The notes beneath the pieces were generated by a model, which saw only the letters and a program-made list of their open reading frames with translations, had not been told where the DNA came from and did not search any database. The translations under genes were made by a program, and so were the position numbers. Of a stretch of DNA of 64,000 nucleotides, positions 35,474 through 44,107 are shown in pieces; the first letter of the stretch is position 1, and every line of letters begins with the position of its first letter. Origin of the DNA: Acidobacteriota bacterium (GTDB taxonomy: Bacteria; Acidobacteriota; Terriglobia; Terriglobales; SCQP01); assembly GCA_027459505.1 (NCBI GenBank), contig DAIDIE010000014.1, positions 1 to 64,000 on the forward strand, read 5' to 3'.

Positions 35474-36478
35474 ATGCACTCCAACGCCTTGTTGCTCCGC
35501 CGACCCGCCAAAGCCTTTGCCGCGTTTGCCGCCGCCCTCGGCCTGATACTGGGCAGCGGCGTCGCCCTGCAGGCGCAGAGCAAGAACGAGTACGACCTCA
35601 AGGATATTGGCCACCGTGGCGTGGGCAAAGGCCTGGACTTCTACTCGTTAAGCAAGGAGATGGCCCTCGGCAAGACGCTGGCGCAGCAGGTGGTTAGCAC
35701 CGCGCACATCGTCAAGGATCCGCAAATCAATGAATACGTAAACCGGGTGGCGCAGAATCTGGTTCGGCATTCCGACGCTCATGTGCCGTTTACGGTTTAC
35801 GTAGTGGATTCGCCGGAAATCAACGCGATGGCGCTGCCGGGGGGTTACTTCTTTGTCAACACTGGGCTCATCATGGCCGCCGATGACGAATCCGAGTTGG
35901 CTGGAGTCATGGCGCACGAGATCGCCCACGTTGCCGCGCGTCACGCCACCCGCAATATGACCAAGGCAGAGTTGCTCAACTACGCCAGCCTGCCCCTGAT
36001 CTTTGTGGGTGGCGGCATTGGATATGGCATCCAAAGCGCCGCCAGCCTAGCGCTGCCGCTCAGCTTCCTGAAGTTTTCCCGGGGCGCGGAAAAGGAAGCC
36101 GACTTCCTCGGAACGGAGTACATGTACGAGGCGGGCTACGATCCGCAGGGTATGGTCGATATGTTCGAGAAGCTCAAAGCCCTGCAGAAGCACAGTCCCG
36201 GGCTGGTGGCGAAGGCTTTTTCCACGCACCCGGCAACCCCGGATCGTATTCGGGCCACAGAGCGGGAAATCGCCAAGGTATTGCCTCCCAAGCCGGAATA
36301 CGTGGTGACTACCTCCGACTTCAATCGCATGAAAGCCCGCTTGGCCATGCTGGAGCACCGCTACCGGGAAGAAGACCAGTTGACGCGCGCCAACCGCCCC
36401 TCGCTGCGCCACCCGGCGGCGGCGAACAAGCCACACAGCAAGAACGGCAAACCGACCCTGGAGCGGCGGCCGGAGTAG
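35474..36478 (+). CDS. Secreted M48-family metalloprotease (BepA/LoiP-like)
   Basis: 334 residues from ATG 35474 (AAGGA upstream). A signal peptide (AFAAFAAALGLILGSGVALQA) places it in the periplasm. The zinc site is VMAHEIAHVAARH (HExxH), with a downstream Glu in RGAEKEADFLGTEYMYEAG. The substrate groove segment INAMALPGGYFFVNTGL is the M48 hallmark. Such enzymes help outer-membrane assembly quality control. It lacks the TPR half of BepA. Confidence 0.8.
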   Translation: MHSNALLLRRPAKAFAAFAAALGLILGSGVALQAQSKNEYDLKDIGHRGVGKGLDFYSLSKEMALGKTLAQQVVSTAHIVKDPQINEYVNRVAQNLVRHSDAHVPFTVYVVDSPEINAMALPGGYFFVNTGLIMAADDESELAGVMAHEIAHVAARHATRNMTKAELLNYASLPLIFVGGGIGYGIQSAASLALPLSFLKFSRGAEKEADFLGTEYMYEAGYDPQGMVDMFEKLKALQKHSPGLVAKAFSTHPATPDRIRATEREIAKVLPPKPEYVVTTSDFNRMKARLAMLEHRYREEDQLTRANRPSLRHPAAANKPHSKNGKPTLERRPE

Positions 36479-36517
36479 TCGCCAGTCTTCACTGGCCGCG
36501 GCTGCATCTATTCCGTT

Positions 36518-38254
36518 GTGAACTCTGGCCAACGGCAGCAGTTGCTGCATCTTGCCCGCCAACACTTCGACATTGATGAGTTCCGGCCCGGGCAATGGGA
36601 AATCATCGCAGCGGTGCTGCAGGGCCGGAGTGTGCTCGGCGTTATGCCGACCGGCGCCGGGAAGTCGCTGTGTTTTCAACTCCCCGCGCTAGTTTTGCCG
36701 GGCCTCACCGTCGTGGTGTCTCCGCTGCTCGCGCTGATGCGAGATCAAAGCGACAGGCTGGCCGAAGCGTCCATTCCCGCGACCCGTCTGGATTCCACCT
36801 TGAGCGCAGAAAAAGAGCGCACCGAGGAGGAACGCATTCTGGAAGGCGAGCCGAATCTGGCGTACGTCACCCCGGAACGGCTGGAGCGTCCCGCGTTCCT
36901 GGAACTGCTGCGCCGTCGCGGCGTCTCGCTCTTTGTGGTCGATGAGGCGCATTGTGTAAGCCAATGGGGACACGATTTCCGTCCCGCGTACCTGGGCCTG
37001 CGGCCGGTACGGCGCCATCTCGGCAATCCACCCCTGCTGGCCCTCACCGCGACCGCGCCTCCGGAAGTTGCGCGCGACATTTTGACCCAACTCGGTGCGG
37101 AAGAAGCGCAGGTCGTGAATGCCGGCATTGACCGCCCCAACCTGAGCCTCGCGGTGGAGCGGACGGTCAACGATGCCGTGAAACGCGAGGCGTTGTTGCG
37201 CCTCCTCGAGGATGAGCCCGGGCCTACCCTGGTCTATACGGCCACTGTCCGTACCGCCAATGAGCTGTGGGCCTGGCTGCGCGACCAGGGTTTTGAAGCC
37301 GGACGCTACCATGGCGCCCTGAAGAAATCGGAACGCGAACGCGCCCAAAGCCAGTTCATGGGTAACCAGACCCGCCTGCTGGTTGCCACCAACGCCTTTG
37401 GATTAGGCATCGACAAGTCCGACCTGCGGCAAGTGATCCATTACAACTTTCCCAACTCGCTGGAAAGCTATTACCAGGAGGCGGGCCGGTCGGGGCGTGA
37501 TGGCCATCCCGCCAAAGCCGTGTTGCTGTACCGCCTGGAAGACAAGCGCGTGCAGAGCTATTTCCTGGCCGGCAAATACCCGAACCCGGAACAGGTGCTG
37601 GCCTTCTATTTCGCATTGCGGCAGGCGGCTTCGGAAAACCGTTCAACGGCGATCAAGGCAGTGGCCGCGGGCAGCGGCATCGCTTTGGGGCGGGCCAAAG
37701 TCATCGCCGCTCACCTGGAGGACGCTGGCGTGGCCCGCCGTGGGGCGCGCGGCGTGCGGCTGCTGCGGGAGTTCGCCACCGGCGAAGAACTGCAGGGCTG
37801 TCTCGATGAGTTCCGCGCGCGCCGCCACGAGGACCAGGAGCGCTTGCGGCGGATGATGGCTTACGCGGCCAGCACCGGGTGCCGCATGCGCATGATGCGC
37901 GAATACTTTGGCTTTGACGCTGGCAGGGCCTGCGGCATTTGCGACAATTGCCGCTCGCCAGTGGCGGCCGTCGAGCCGGCGGCGCATCCGCCCCAAAGCG
38001 CCGCTTTTGCGGAAGCATCTCCAGAGCTGTCTTCCGACAATCCCGTCGAGCGGGCGCTGCGCAAGGAACGTCACGTGCTGCAAGCCGGAGACAAGGTGCG
38101 GCACAAAACGTTTGGGGCGGGCGAGGTCGTGGAGAACAACGGCGGCCGCGTCACGGTGCGCTTTCAAACGCGAGCCGGCAGAGGCGCACCGCAGCCCGCA
38201 ACCAAGCCGGTCATCAAGCGCGTGCAGGCAAACTACCTGCGCCGAGTGGCCTGA
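36518..38254 (+). CDS. RecQ-family DNA helicase with an unusual PcrA-like C-terminal tail
   Basis: 578 residues, GTG start. Helicase motifs are MPTGAGKSLCFQLPA (I), VVDEAHCVSQWGHDFR (II, DEAH and the RecQ aromatic loop), LTATAPPEV (III), YQEAGRSGRDG (VI). A RecQ zinc site follows (GCRMRMMR ... CGICDNC). The HRDC domain of standard RecQ is absent. Instead, residues 520-560 read VLQAGDKVRHKTFGAGEVVE then GGRVTVRF, the Tudor-like end of PcrA/UvrD helicases. It acts in recombinational repair and fork restart. Confidence 0.8.
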   Translation: MNSGQRQQLLHLARQHFDIDEFRPGQWEIIAAVLQGRSVLGVMPTGAGKSLCFQLPALVLPGLTVVVSPLLALMRDQSDRLAEASIPATRLDSTLSAEKERTEEERILEGEPNLAYVTPERLERPAFLELLRRRGVSLFVVDEAHCVSQWGHDFRPAYLGLRPVRRHLGNPPLLALTATAPPEVARDILTQLGAEEAQVVNAGIDRPNLSLAVERTVNDAVKREALLRLLEDEPGPTLVYTATVRTANELWAWLRDQGFEAGRYHGALKKSERERAQSQFMGNQTRLLVATNAFGLGIDKSDLRQVIHYNFPNSLESYYQEAGRSGRDGHPAKAVLLYRLEDKRVQSYFLAGKYPNPEQVLAFYFALRQAASENRSTAIKAVAAGSGIALGRAKVIAAHLEDAGVARRGARGVRLLREFATGEELQGCLDEFRARRHEDQERLRRMMAYAASTGCRMRMMREYFGFDAGRACGICDNCRSPVAAVEPAAHPPQSAAFAEASPELSSDNPVERALRKERHVLQAGDKVRHKTFGAGEVVENNGGRVTVRFQTRAGRGAPQPATKPVIKRVQANYLRRVA

Positions 38255-38269
38255 GGAACTGCTCTCTTT

Positions 38270-38947
38270 TCAGCCAACGATCTGGCCGTCGCGCATGTGC
38301 AACGTGCGGTTACCAAAGGCGGCCGCGTCGGGGTTATGGGTAATCATGACAATCGTCTGCCCCAGACTGCGGTTGAGTTCCTGCAGGACCTGCAGTACGG
38401 CATCGGAGTTTTTCGAATCCAGGTTGCCGGTGGGCTCGTCAGCCAGGAGAATGCGGGGTTCATTGACCAGGGCGCGCGCGATGGCCACACGCTGCTGCTC
38501 GCCGCCGGAGAGTTGGTTGGGGCGGTGATTGAGCCGCGCGCGAATGCCCAGCAGATCAATCAAGCGATCGCGGTGCTGGGGCACTCCAGCCTCGGGGCCG
38601 GCAATTTCGCGGGCCAACTCGATGTTGCCGCGCGCGTCGAGGGTGGGCAGCAGATTGAATTTTTGAAAGACGAAACCAATGTTGCGGCGGCGCAGGGCGG
38701 TACGCTGAGCGTCGCTCAGACTGCCATACGCCCGTCCATCAATGGACACTTCGCCGGAAGTGGGGTGCGTCAGGCCCCCCAGAATGTGCAGCAGGGTGCT
38801 TTTGCCACTCCCCGAGGCGCCTACCACGGTAACGAACTCACCCGCTTCCACCCGCAGCGATACGCCGCGCAGGGCGTGCACGTCGACTTCCCCGATCCGG
38901 TAGATTTTCACCAGATCTTTTGCCGTAATCCGAGCTTCGTCTGACAT
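38270..38947 (-). CDS. ABC transporter ATP-binding protein, LolD/MacB type
   Basis: 225 residues. It has Walker A GASGSGKSTLLHILGG, Q-loop FVFQKFNLLP, signature LSGGEQQRVAIARAL, Walker B ILLADEPTGNLDS and H-loop MITHNPD. The GNLDS ending and FVFQ loop are typical of LolD/MacB/FtsE-like ATPases that work with FtsX-like permeases. No permease lies beside it in this window, so the partner must be elsewhere. It is divergent from the membrane acyltransferase gene. Confidence 0.8.
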   Translation of the reverse strand: MSDEARITAKDLVKIYRIGEVDVHALRGVSLRVEAGEFVTVVGASGSGKSTLLHILGGLTHPTSGEVSIDGRAYGSLSDAQRTALRRRNIGFVFQKFNLLPTLDARGNIELAREIAGPEAGVPQHRDRLIDLLGIRARLNHRPNQLSGGEQQRVAIARALVNEPRILLADEPTGNLDSKNSDAVLQVLQELNRSLGQTIVMITHNPDAAAFGNRTLHMRDGQIVG

Positions 38948-39036
38948 CTCATCATTGTATGCTGCACCGGCCATTGGCGCCTAAGCAGCCGTCAGACTCT
39001 GGCCACCACCGCGGCTCCGGCTGTCATCCAATCATC

Positions 39037-40260
39037 ATGGCCACTAATCGGGCCCGCTGTTTAGAATCAATAGAGGAGACCGGGCTCGCCGCCCCACTCG
39101 TGCCGACCACGCTTACGCTCACCGAAACAAAGCCAGCCTCACTGCCGATGTCCGGTGTCGCACCGCGCGACCTCAGCGTGGATCTCATCAAGGGATTCGC
39201 CTGCGCGCTGATGCTGCTGGCCCACATCCATTTTCCCGACGCCATCTGGGTGTCGCGCGCCACGCTGGCCACCGTCTTGTTTTTCGCCTCGACGGGAATG
39301 AATTTCTTCACCATCACCGAGCGGCATCCCGGAGACGATTTGCGGCTGGCGGGAAATGGCTTATTCCTGATCTTTGGCGGCTTCGCCGACAACTACGTGC
39401 AGGGGACGATGGGGATGGCCGACGTTTTTCAAAGCGCCGGCATGGCCATGCTCGCAATGTTGCTGCTGCGCCGCCTGTTGCCGCATTACTGGACCTGGCT
39501 TTTTCCCGTTCCCTTCCTGCTTCACCTGCTCAACCAGCATGCCTATTGGAAGATTCATGACGGCGGGCTGGGTTCATTTTTTCTGGCGCCCGGCCTATTC
39601 CCACTGCTGCCCTGGCTGAGCTTTTACTTGCTGGGGGCGCACCTGAAGCGCTATCCCTCGCAGCGCATGCGCCTGCTGCTGGCAGGCGGGGCCGCACTGC
39701 TGCTGACGGCGCACGCCACGCTTTGGCCATTCGCCTTTCACAAATTCTGGATGAACCCCGAGTACTTCCTCATTGGGGTGATTGGGCTGGTCCTGGTGAG
39801 CACAGGGTTACGGCAATGGGTGGCAGCGCGCTGGGTACAGCACCGGCGCTGGGCGACATTGCCGCAGGTGCGGCGCTGGGGCGCCAACTCACTGGTGTTT
39901 TACGTCCTGCACACGTTTGTCCTGCACGCCCTTTCGCCGTGGATTCAGCGGCCGCTGGTGCTGTTTGTGGCAGGCCTCAGCTCCACCGCCGCACTTCTCT
40001 ACCCAGCGCTGGCGCTGCAGAAGTTGGTGGAGCGCTGCGGCAGCCCCCGGATGCCGCTCGCATTCGCGGCGCTGCTCTCTTCTGCCGTTGTTTTCGCTGA
40101 ATTCAATCTGCTGCACGGCTACATGGCTCGCAGTTGGACCAGCTACGGCCTGACACTTTCGTTTGTGATTGCCTATCCCGCGTGGCGGCAGTGGACGCGG
40201 CAGTGGCCCAAGCTCGCCAGCCCGGCGCCACTTCCCGAAGCTCAGCCTGAAGCCGCCTAG
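39037..40260 (+). CDS. Multi-span membrane protein, acyltransferase-like
   Basis: 407 residues from ATG 39037; a later ATG (39148) opening MSGVAPRDLSVDLIKGFA is equally plausible. About ten hydrophobic spans follow. The opening SVDLIKGFACALMLLAHI resembles the RxxDxLRGxA start of acyltransferase-3/DUF1624 proteins, with a later H-containing span (LVFYVLHTFVLHAL). Such proteins add acyl groups to envelope glycans. The family call is from this start and topology only. Confidence 0.55.
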   Translation: MATNRARCLESIEETGLAAPLVPTTLTLTETKPASLPMSGVAPRDLSVDLIKGFACALMLLAHIHFPDAIWVSRATLATVLFFASTGMNFFTITERHPGDDLRLAGNGLFLIFGGFADNYVQGTMGMADVFQSAGMAMLAMLLLRRLLPHYWTWLFPVPFLLHLLNQHAYWKIHDGGLGSFFLAPGLFPLLPWLSFYLLGAHLKRYPSQRMRLLLAGGAALLLTAHATLWPFAFHKFWMNPEYFLIGVIGLVLVSTGLRQWVAARWVQHRRWATLPQVRRWGANSLVFYVLHTFVLHALSPWIQRPLVLFVAGLSSTAALLYPALALQKLVERCGSPRMPLAFAALLSSAVVFAEFNLLHGYMARSWTSYGLTLSFVIAYPAWRQWTRQWPKLASPAPLPEAQPEAA

Positions 40261-40311
40261 GTTGCGGAGGGCCATTCTGCTCGAAACCCTTTCGAATGGG
40301 CCATGGCTCCT

Positions 40312-41337
40312 TCAGCGCGCGAAGTGTTCCCATCCAGTGATGGCCAGCGGTTCGATTCTTCCAGCCGCGGTTTTCACGCGCAGGCCCCGCCGTCTGGTGA
40401 TCTCGCCAATGCGGGTGAGGGGCAGGCGCAGTTCCTTCGCCAATGTCTTTACCTTACTGCTGCGCGAGGGCGCGACGGTGAAGAGCAACTCGTAATCTTC
40501 ACCACCACCCAAAGCGAGTTCAAGGCCAGCGGAAACGGCAGGATGAGGAATCACGGCGGCATCGACCACCGCACCCACCCTGCTCTCCTCACAAATGTGA
40601 TCGAGATCGGTGGAGAGCCCATCGCTGATGTCAATGGCCGCGCTGGCCAGGCCGCGCAACGCTATGCCCAATTCCCAACGGGCACGCGGCCGCTGGTGAC
40701 GGCGCAACGCCGCGCGCGCGGCGGCATTGGTAGGAAGTGCGCCGGAATGAGCCAGGCGGCGTCCCCAGGCGGCCAGGCCGGGGGTACCGGAAACAAAGAT
40801 GAGGTCGCCGGGTTGAGCGCCGCGGCGCAGCAGCGCATGCCGAGGAGGAACCCGCCCCAGACCGACGATATCCGCGAAAACGCCGTGCGGTGAGCGTGCG
40901 AGATCGCCTCCGGCCAGGGCGGCGCCCGCCTCACGCGCGGCGGAGACTACACCACGAATCAGGCCTTTGCGCCAAGCGTCGTCCACATCCTCAGGGAAGC
41001 CGCAGGAGAGAAACACGGCCAGCGGCTCGGCGCCCATGGCCGCCAGATCGCTCAGGGCGCGGGTCGCCAGGCGGCGGCCACAGGTCAATGCACTGTCGCG
41101 CTCCCGCAGAAAATGAACACCCTCGACGAAGAGGTCGGTAGTCAGTACCGCCTCGTTGCCCGCGCCGATGCGTAACAGGGCGGCATCATCGCCGATGCCC
41201 AGGCGAAGCGTCGGCGTCCGCGGACCAGCGGCGGCCATACGACGCACCTTGCGCAGCAAGGCCCGCTCGCCGGAGCCGGCCCGGGCTGGGCCTCTGACGG
41301 GAATCTGAGCGGGTGGCGTGCTTCGCTGGCGGGGCAT
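40312..41337 (-). CDS. thiL: Thiamine-monophosphate kinase
   Basis: 341 residues. AIR-synthase-like fold motifs are RLGIGDDAALLRI, VLTTDLFVEGVHFL, RALSDLAAMGAEPL, ISDGLSTDLDHICEES and GGGEDYELLFTV, all ThiL hallmarks. It phosphorylates thiamine monophosphate to the diphosphate cofactor. The start is ATG 41337, with TATAAT 8 bp upstream (41346-41351) and no ribosome-binding site, so the transcript is probably leaderless. Confidence 0.9.
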   Translation of the reverse strand: MPRQRSTPPAQIPVRGPARAGSGERALLRKVRRMAAAGPRTPTLRLGIGDDAALLRIGAGNEAVLTTDLFVEGVHFLRERDSALTCGRRLATRALSDLAAMGAEPLAVFLSCGFPEDVDDAWRKGLIRGVVSAAREAGAALAGGDLARSPHGVFADIVGLGRVPPRHALLRRGAQPGDLIFVSGTPGLAAWGRRLAHSGALPTNAAARAALRRHQRPRARWELGIALRGLASAAIDISDGLSTDLDHICEESRVGAVVDAAVIPHPAVSAGLELALGGGEDYELLFTVAPSRSSKVKTLAKELRLPLTRIGEITRRRGLRVKTAAGRIEPLAITGWEHFAR

Positions 41338-41351
41338 GTTCCGCCATTATA
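41338..41351 (-). promoter_or_regulatory. -10 element abutting the thiL start
   Basis: A perfect TATAAT on the minus strand (41346-41351) ends 8 bp before the ATG of thiL. Confidence 0.5.
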
Positions 41352-41863
41352 GCTACGTCCGCCGTAGTGGCCCTGCCTGCCGCGTCAGTGCTTTCTCCCG
41401 TGCGGCAAGGGGAAATAGCTGAAGCACCACTCCCCCATTCGGTATAAGCTGGGAACACTGAAGCGCCCGGGTGCAGGCGCGCTGGTTTCTGCCCTGGCAG
41501 CCGCTGCCCGGCGCCGAGCCAGCCGCGACCCGTTCAGTCTGCAGTGACATCTCTGGCGGGGAGGCGTACAATCGCCCAAGCTGGAGGATGTCCTCCCTTG
41601 TGGCTTGCGGAAACGCGAGTCCGTCTGGCAGTCTGAGTGACGTTCCACGAATTCAGCCGTCCGGTGTTTTTTGTCAGAAAGACGCTGGGACGGAGGACTT
41701 GGCCCATGCGCCGGTCCTGAGTCGTGCGAATGGTGTCACGGCCCCGGTTGTGCGTCGCGATCTCCGCGGAGGGCGCGCGAGCGACCAGCGGGAGCGGGCG
41801 GCCTGAAACATTTGAGGCCGCGCCTCTGCGCGCTTTCGTCAATTCAAAGAGGTGAACCGATCT
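41352..41863. other. 512-bp intergenic region between thiL and bactofilin
   Basis: This is long for this genome. It has several GC-rich inverted segments and two A/T-rich stretches (near 41410 and 41670) but no frame with a ribosome-binding site and no RNA family I can name. A long leader for the bactofilin gene is possible. Confidence 0.35.
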
Positions 41864-42337
41864 ATGTGGAAGAACCAGAACGAAAAAGACTCTTCTGTCC
41901 CGCAACCCCGCGCGGCCCAGCCCGCCGCCACTCCCGCACCCGCTCCGGCGCTCGCGCCTCCAGTCGCGGCCCCGGCCACCACGCGCAGCGCTGAGCGCCC
42001 CACCCACATTGGCAAGTCGATCAGCCTGAAGGGCACCATCACCGGCAGTGAAGACCTGTATGTTGACGGCAAGATCGAAGGATCGATCGACCTCGGCAAG
42101 AACAGCGTCACCATCGGTTTGAACGGTCAGGTGCAGGCCGATGTCAGCGCCCGCGAGGTGATCATCCTGGGCAAGCTGAGCGGCAATGTGACCGCCACCG
42201 ACCGGGTCGAGATCCGCGCCCAGGGCGCGCTCACCGGCGACGTCACCGCGGCGCGCATCAGCATCGAAGACGGCGCCTTCTTCAAGGGTGGTATCGACAT
42301 CCAGAAGACCGCCAAGAACGTGGCCAACGCCAGCTAG
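41864..42337 (+). CDS. Bactofilin
   Basis: 157 residues from ATG 41864 (AGAGGTGA upstream; a GTG 12 bp earlier is less likely). An Ala/Pro-rich disordered N-terminus of about 45 residues is followed by the bactofilin beta-helix: THIGKSISLKGTITGSEDLY, VDGKIEGSIDL, VIILGKLSGNVTA, GALTGDVTAARISIEDGAFF. Bactofilins self-assemble into filaments at the membrane and organise cell shape or wall synthesis. The normal partner, an M23 peptidase, is not adjacent. Confidence 0.9.
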   Translation: MWKNQNEKDSSVPQPRAAQPAATPAPAPALAPPVAAPATTRSAERPTHIGKSISLKGTITGSEDLYVDGKIEGSIDLGKNSVTIGLNGQVQADVSAREVIILGKLSGNVTATDRVEIRAQGALTGDVTAARISIEDGAFFKGGIDIQKTAKNVANAS

Positions 42338-42357
42338 TTCCGCAAATCACCCACCCA

Positions 42358-42407
42358 CCCAAACGCGACAACGCCGGGAGCTTGCTCCCGGCGTTGTCGC
42401 GTTTGGG
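42358..42407. terminator. Bidirectional terminator between bactofilin and lipA
   Basis: A perfect 23-bp inverted repeat (CCCAAACGCGACAACGCCGG onward) with a CTTG loop. It lies 20 bp after bactofilin and 52 bp after the lipA stop, serving both convergent genes. Confidence 0.7.
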
Positions 42408-42458
42408 TATGCATTTGAGGGCGCGCTGAGGCTTTGCCGCGGATTGCTCGATCTGCCG

Positions 42459-43373
42459 CTACCGCGCTTCCGAAGCGCCTGGTCCGCAGGCGGCCGCCTG
42501 CTCGTGGGCGTGGTAGGAGCTGCGCACGAGGGGGCCGGATTCGACGTGGCGGAAGCCCATACGCAAGCCCTCTGTCTTGTAGCGCGCGAACTCCTCCGGG
42601 GTGTACAGGCGCTTCACCGGCAGGTGATTCAGCGACGGGCGCAAATACTGTCCCAGTGTCAAGATGTCGCAGCCGGTTGCGGCGAGCTGGCGCATGGTGT
42701 TGAGCAGTTGCTCTTCCGTCTCCCCGAGGCCCAGCATGAGGCCCGTTTTGGAAGGCATGCGCGGATCCAGTTTCTTGACGTTGCGCAGCAGTTGCAGGGA
42801 ACGGGCAAAGCGCGCCCCCGGACGCACAAACGCATACAGTTCGGGAACGGTTTCGGTGTTGTGGTTGAGGATTTCCGGACGGGCGTCGACCACGATCCTG
42901 AGCGCTTCCTCGCTGCCCTTGAAATCCGGGATCAATACTTCGATGGAGCACTCCGGCAAGCGCTCGCGGACAGCGGCAATGGTCTGGGCAAAGATTTTGG
43001 CCGCTCCCATGTCATCGTCGTCGCGGTTCACCGAAGTAATTACCGCGTGCTTGAGTCCGAGGTGCGCGGCGGCTTCGCCGATGCGGCGGGGTTCGTCCCA
43101 GTCAATTGGCTGGGGGCGGCCCTTGGGGACGGCGCAGAAGCCGCAGCGGCGCGTGCAGATGTCGCCCAGCAGCATGAAGGTGGCGGTGCCGTGATTCCAG
43201 CACTCGCCAATGTTGGGGCAACGCGCCGACTCGCAGACGGTGTGCAGTTCCAGTCCGCGGGCGAGGTTGCGCAGGCGCTGAAAGTTTTCGCCACCCGGCG
43301 CGCGCACCCGCAACCACTCCGGACGCGGACTGCGCGGCGGATTGGCGGCGGCGATCTGGACCAGGGTTTCCAT
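42459..43373 (-). CDS. lipA: Lipoyl synthase
   Basis: 304 residues. Two Cys sets are present: the auxiliary cluster CESARCPNIGEC and the radical-SAM CTRRCGFC. Further motifs are LITSVNRDD-like AVITSVNRDDD, LIPDFKG, LNHNTETVPEL and KTGLMLGLGET, with YLRPS near the end. It inserts sulfur at C6 and C8 of protein-bound octanoyl groups to give lipoamide. Full length, nothing odd. Confidence 0.95.
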   Translation of the reverse strand: METLVQIAAANPPRSPRPEWLRVRAPGGENFQRLRNLARGLELHTVCESARCPNIGECWNHGTATFMLLGDICTRRCGFCAVPKGRPQPIDWDEPRRIGEAAAHLGLKHAVITSVNRDDDDMGAAKIFAQTIAAVRERLPECSIEVLIPDFKGSEEALRIVVDARPEILNHNTETVPELYAFVRPGARFARSLQLLRNVKKLDPRMPSKTGLMLGLGETEEQLLNTMRQLAATGCDILTLGQYLRPSLNHLPVKRLYTPEEFARYKTEGLRMGFRHVESGPLVRSSYHAHEQAAACGPGASEAR

Positions 43374-43402
43374 AGGAATACCCTTTCAGTTTAGCAGCCG
43401 CA

Positions 43403-44107
43403 CTATCGAACCATTTTTTTTTCGAGGAGCCGCAGGACGGAAGCGGCGCTTTCCCTCTCAAGCTCCTGGCCGCTCACCACCAGGTCGGCAAAGTCGCGCG
43501 TGGGCTCGATATGGGCGAGATGCATGGGACGCACGGTGGCCAGGTACTGCGCAATGACGGACTCCATGGTCCGCCCCCGTTCCAGGCAGTCGCGCCGCAG
43601 ACGGCGAATGAAACGCACATCGGCGGGAGCGTCAACGAATACTTTGAAGTCCAGCAGTTGGCGCACAGACTCATGCGCCAGCGCAAACAGACCCTCAAGA
43701 ATCACCAGCGGCGCGGGCGCGACATTCTCCACCCGCGGCAGGCGCGCATGCTCGGCGAAGCTGTAGCAGGGGCGCGCTATTGGCGCACCCCCCAGCAGCA
43801 CGCCGAGGTGTTGGCACAGCAAATCGTGGTCAATGGCGGAGGGCTCGTCGTAGTTGAGCAGTTGACGCTGTTGAAGCGTCAGGTCTGAACGGTCGCGGTA
43901 ATAGCAATCCAGCTCGATCAGGCAAGCGCTCCCTTCAAACTGCCGCAGCAGGTCGCGCGCAAGGGTGGTCTTGCCGCTGCCGGTTCCCCCGGCAATGCCC
44001 AACAGAAAGGGCCGTCGCGCGACCGCTTCGGCTGCCGCGCCGGCGCCGGACCCGCGGCGCCTCTCGCGGGCATCGCTGAACGCATGCTCCCGCCGCCTGG
44101 GCTTCAC
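43403..44107 (-). CDS. udk: Uridine kinase
   Basis: 234 residues. Walker A GIAGGTGSGKTTLARDL, ELDCYYRDRSDL, NYDEPSAIDHDLL, VILEGLFAL and a lid RFIRRLRRDCLERGRTMESV match uridine/cytidine kinases, which make UMP and CMP in pyrimidine salvage. The first 30 residues are a basic extension. The ATG overlaps the stop of the next gene upstream (44104-45033) by four bases, so they are coupled. Confidence 0.9.
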   Translation of the reverse strand: MKPRRREHAFSDARERRRGSGAGAAAEAVARRPFLLGIAGGTGSGKTTLARDLLRQFEGSACLIELDCYYRDRSDLTLQQRQLLNYDEPSAIDHDLLCQHLGVLLGGAPIARPCYSFAEHARLPRVENVAPAPLVILEGLFALAHESVRQLLDFKVFVDAPADVRFIRRLRRDCLERGRTMESVIAQYLATVRPMHLAHIEPTRDFADLVVSGQELERESAASVLRLLEKKMVR

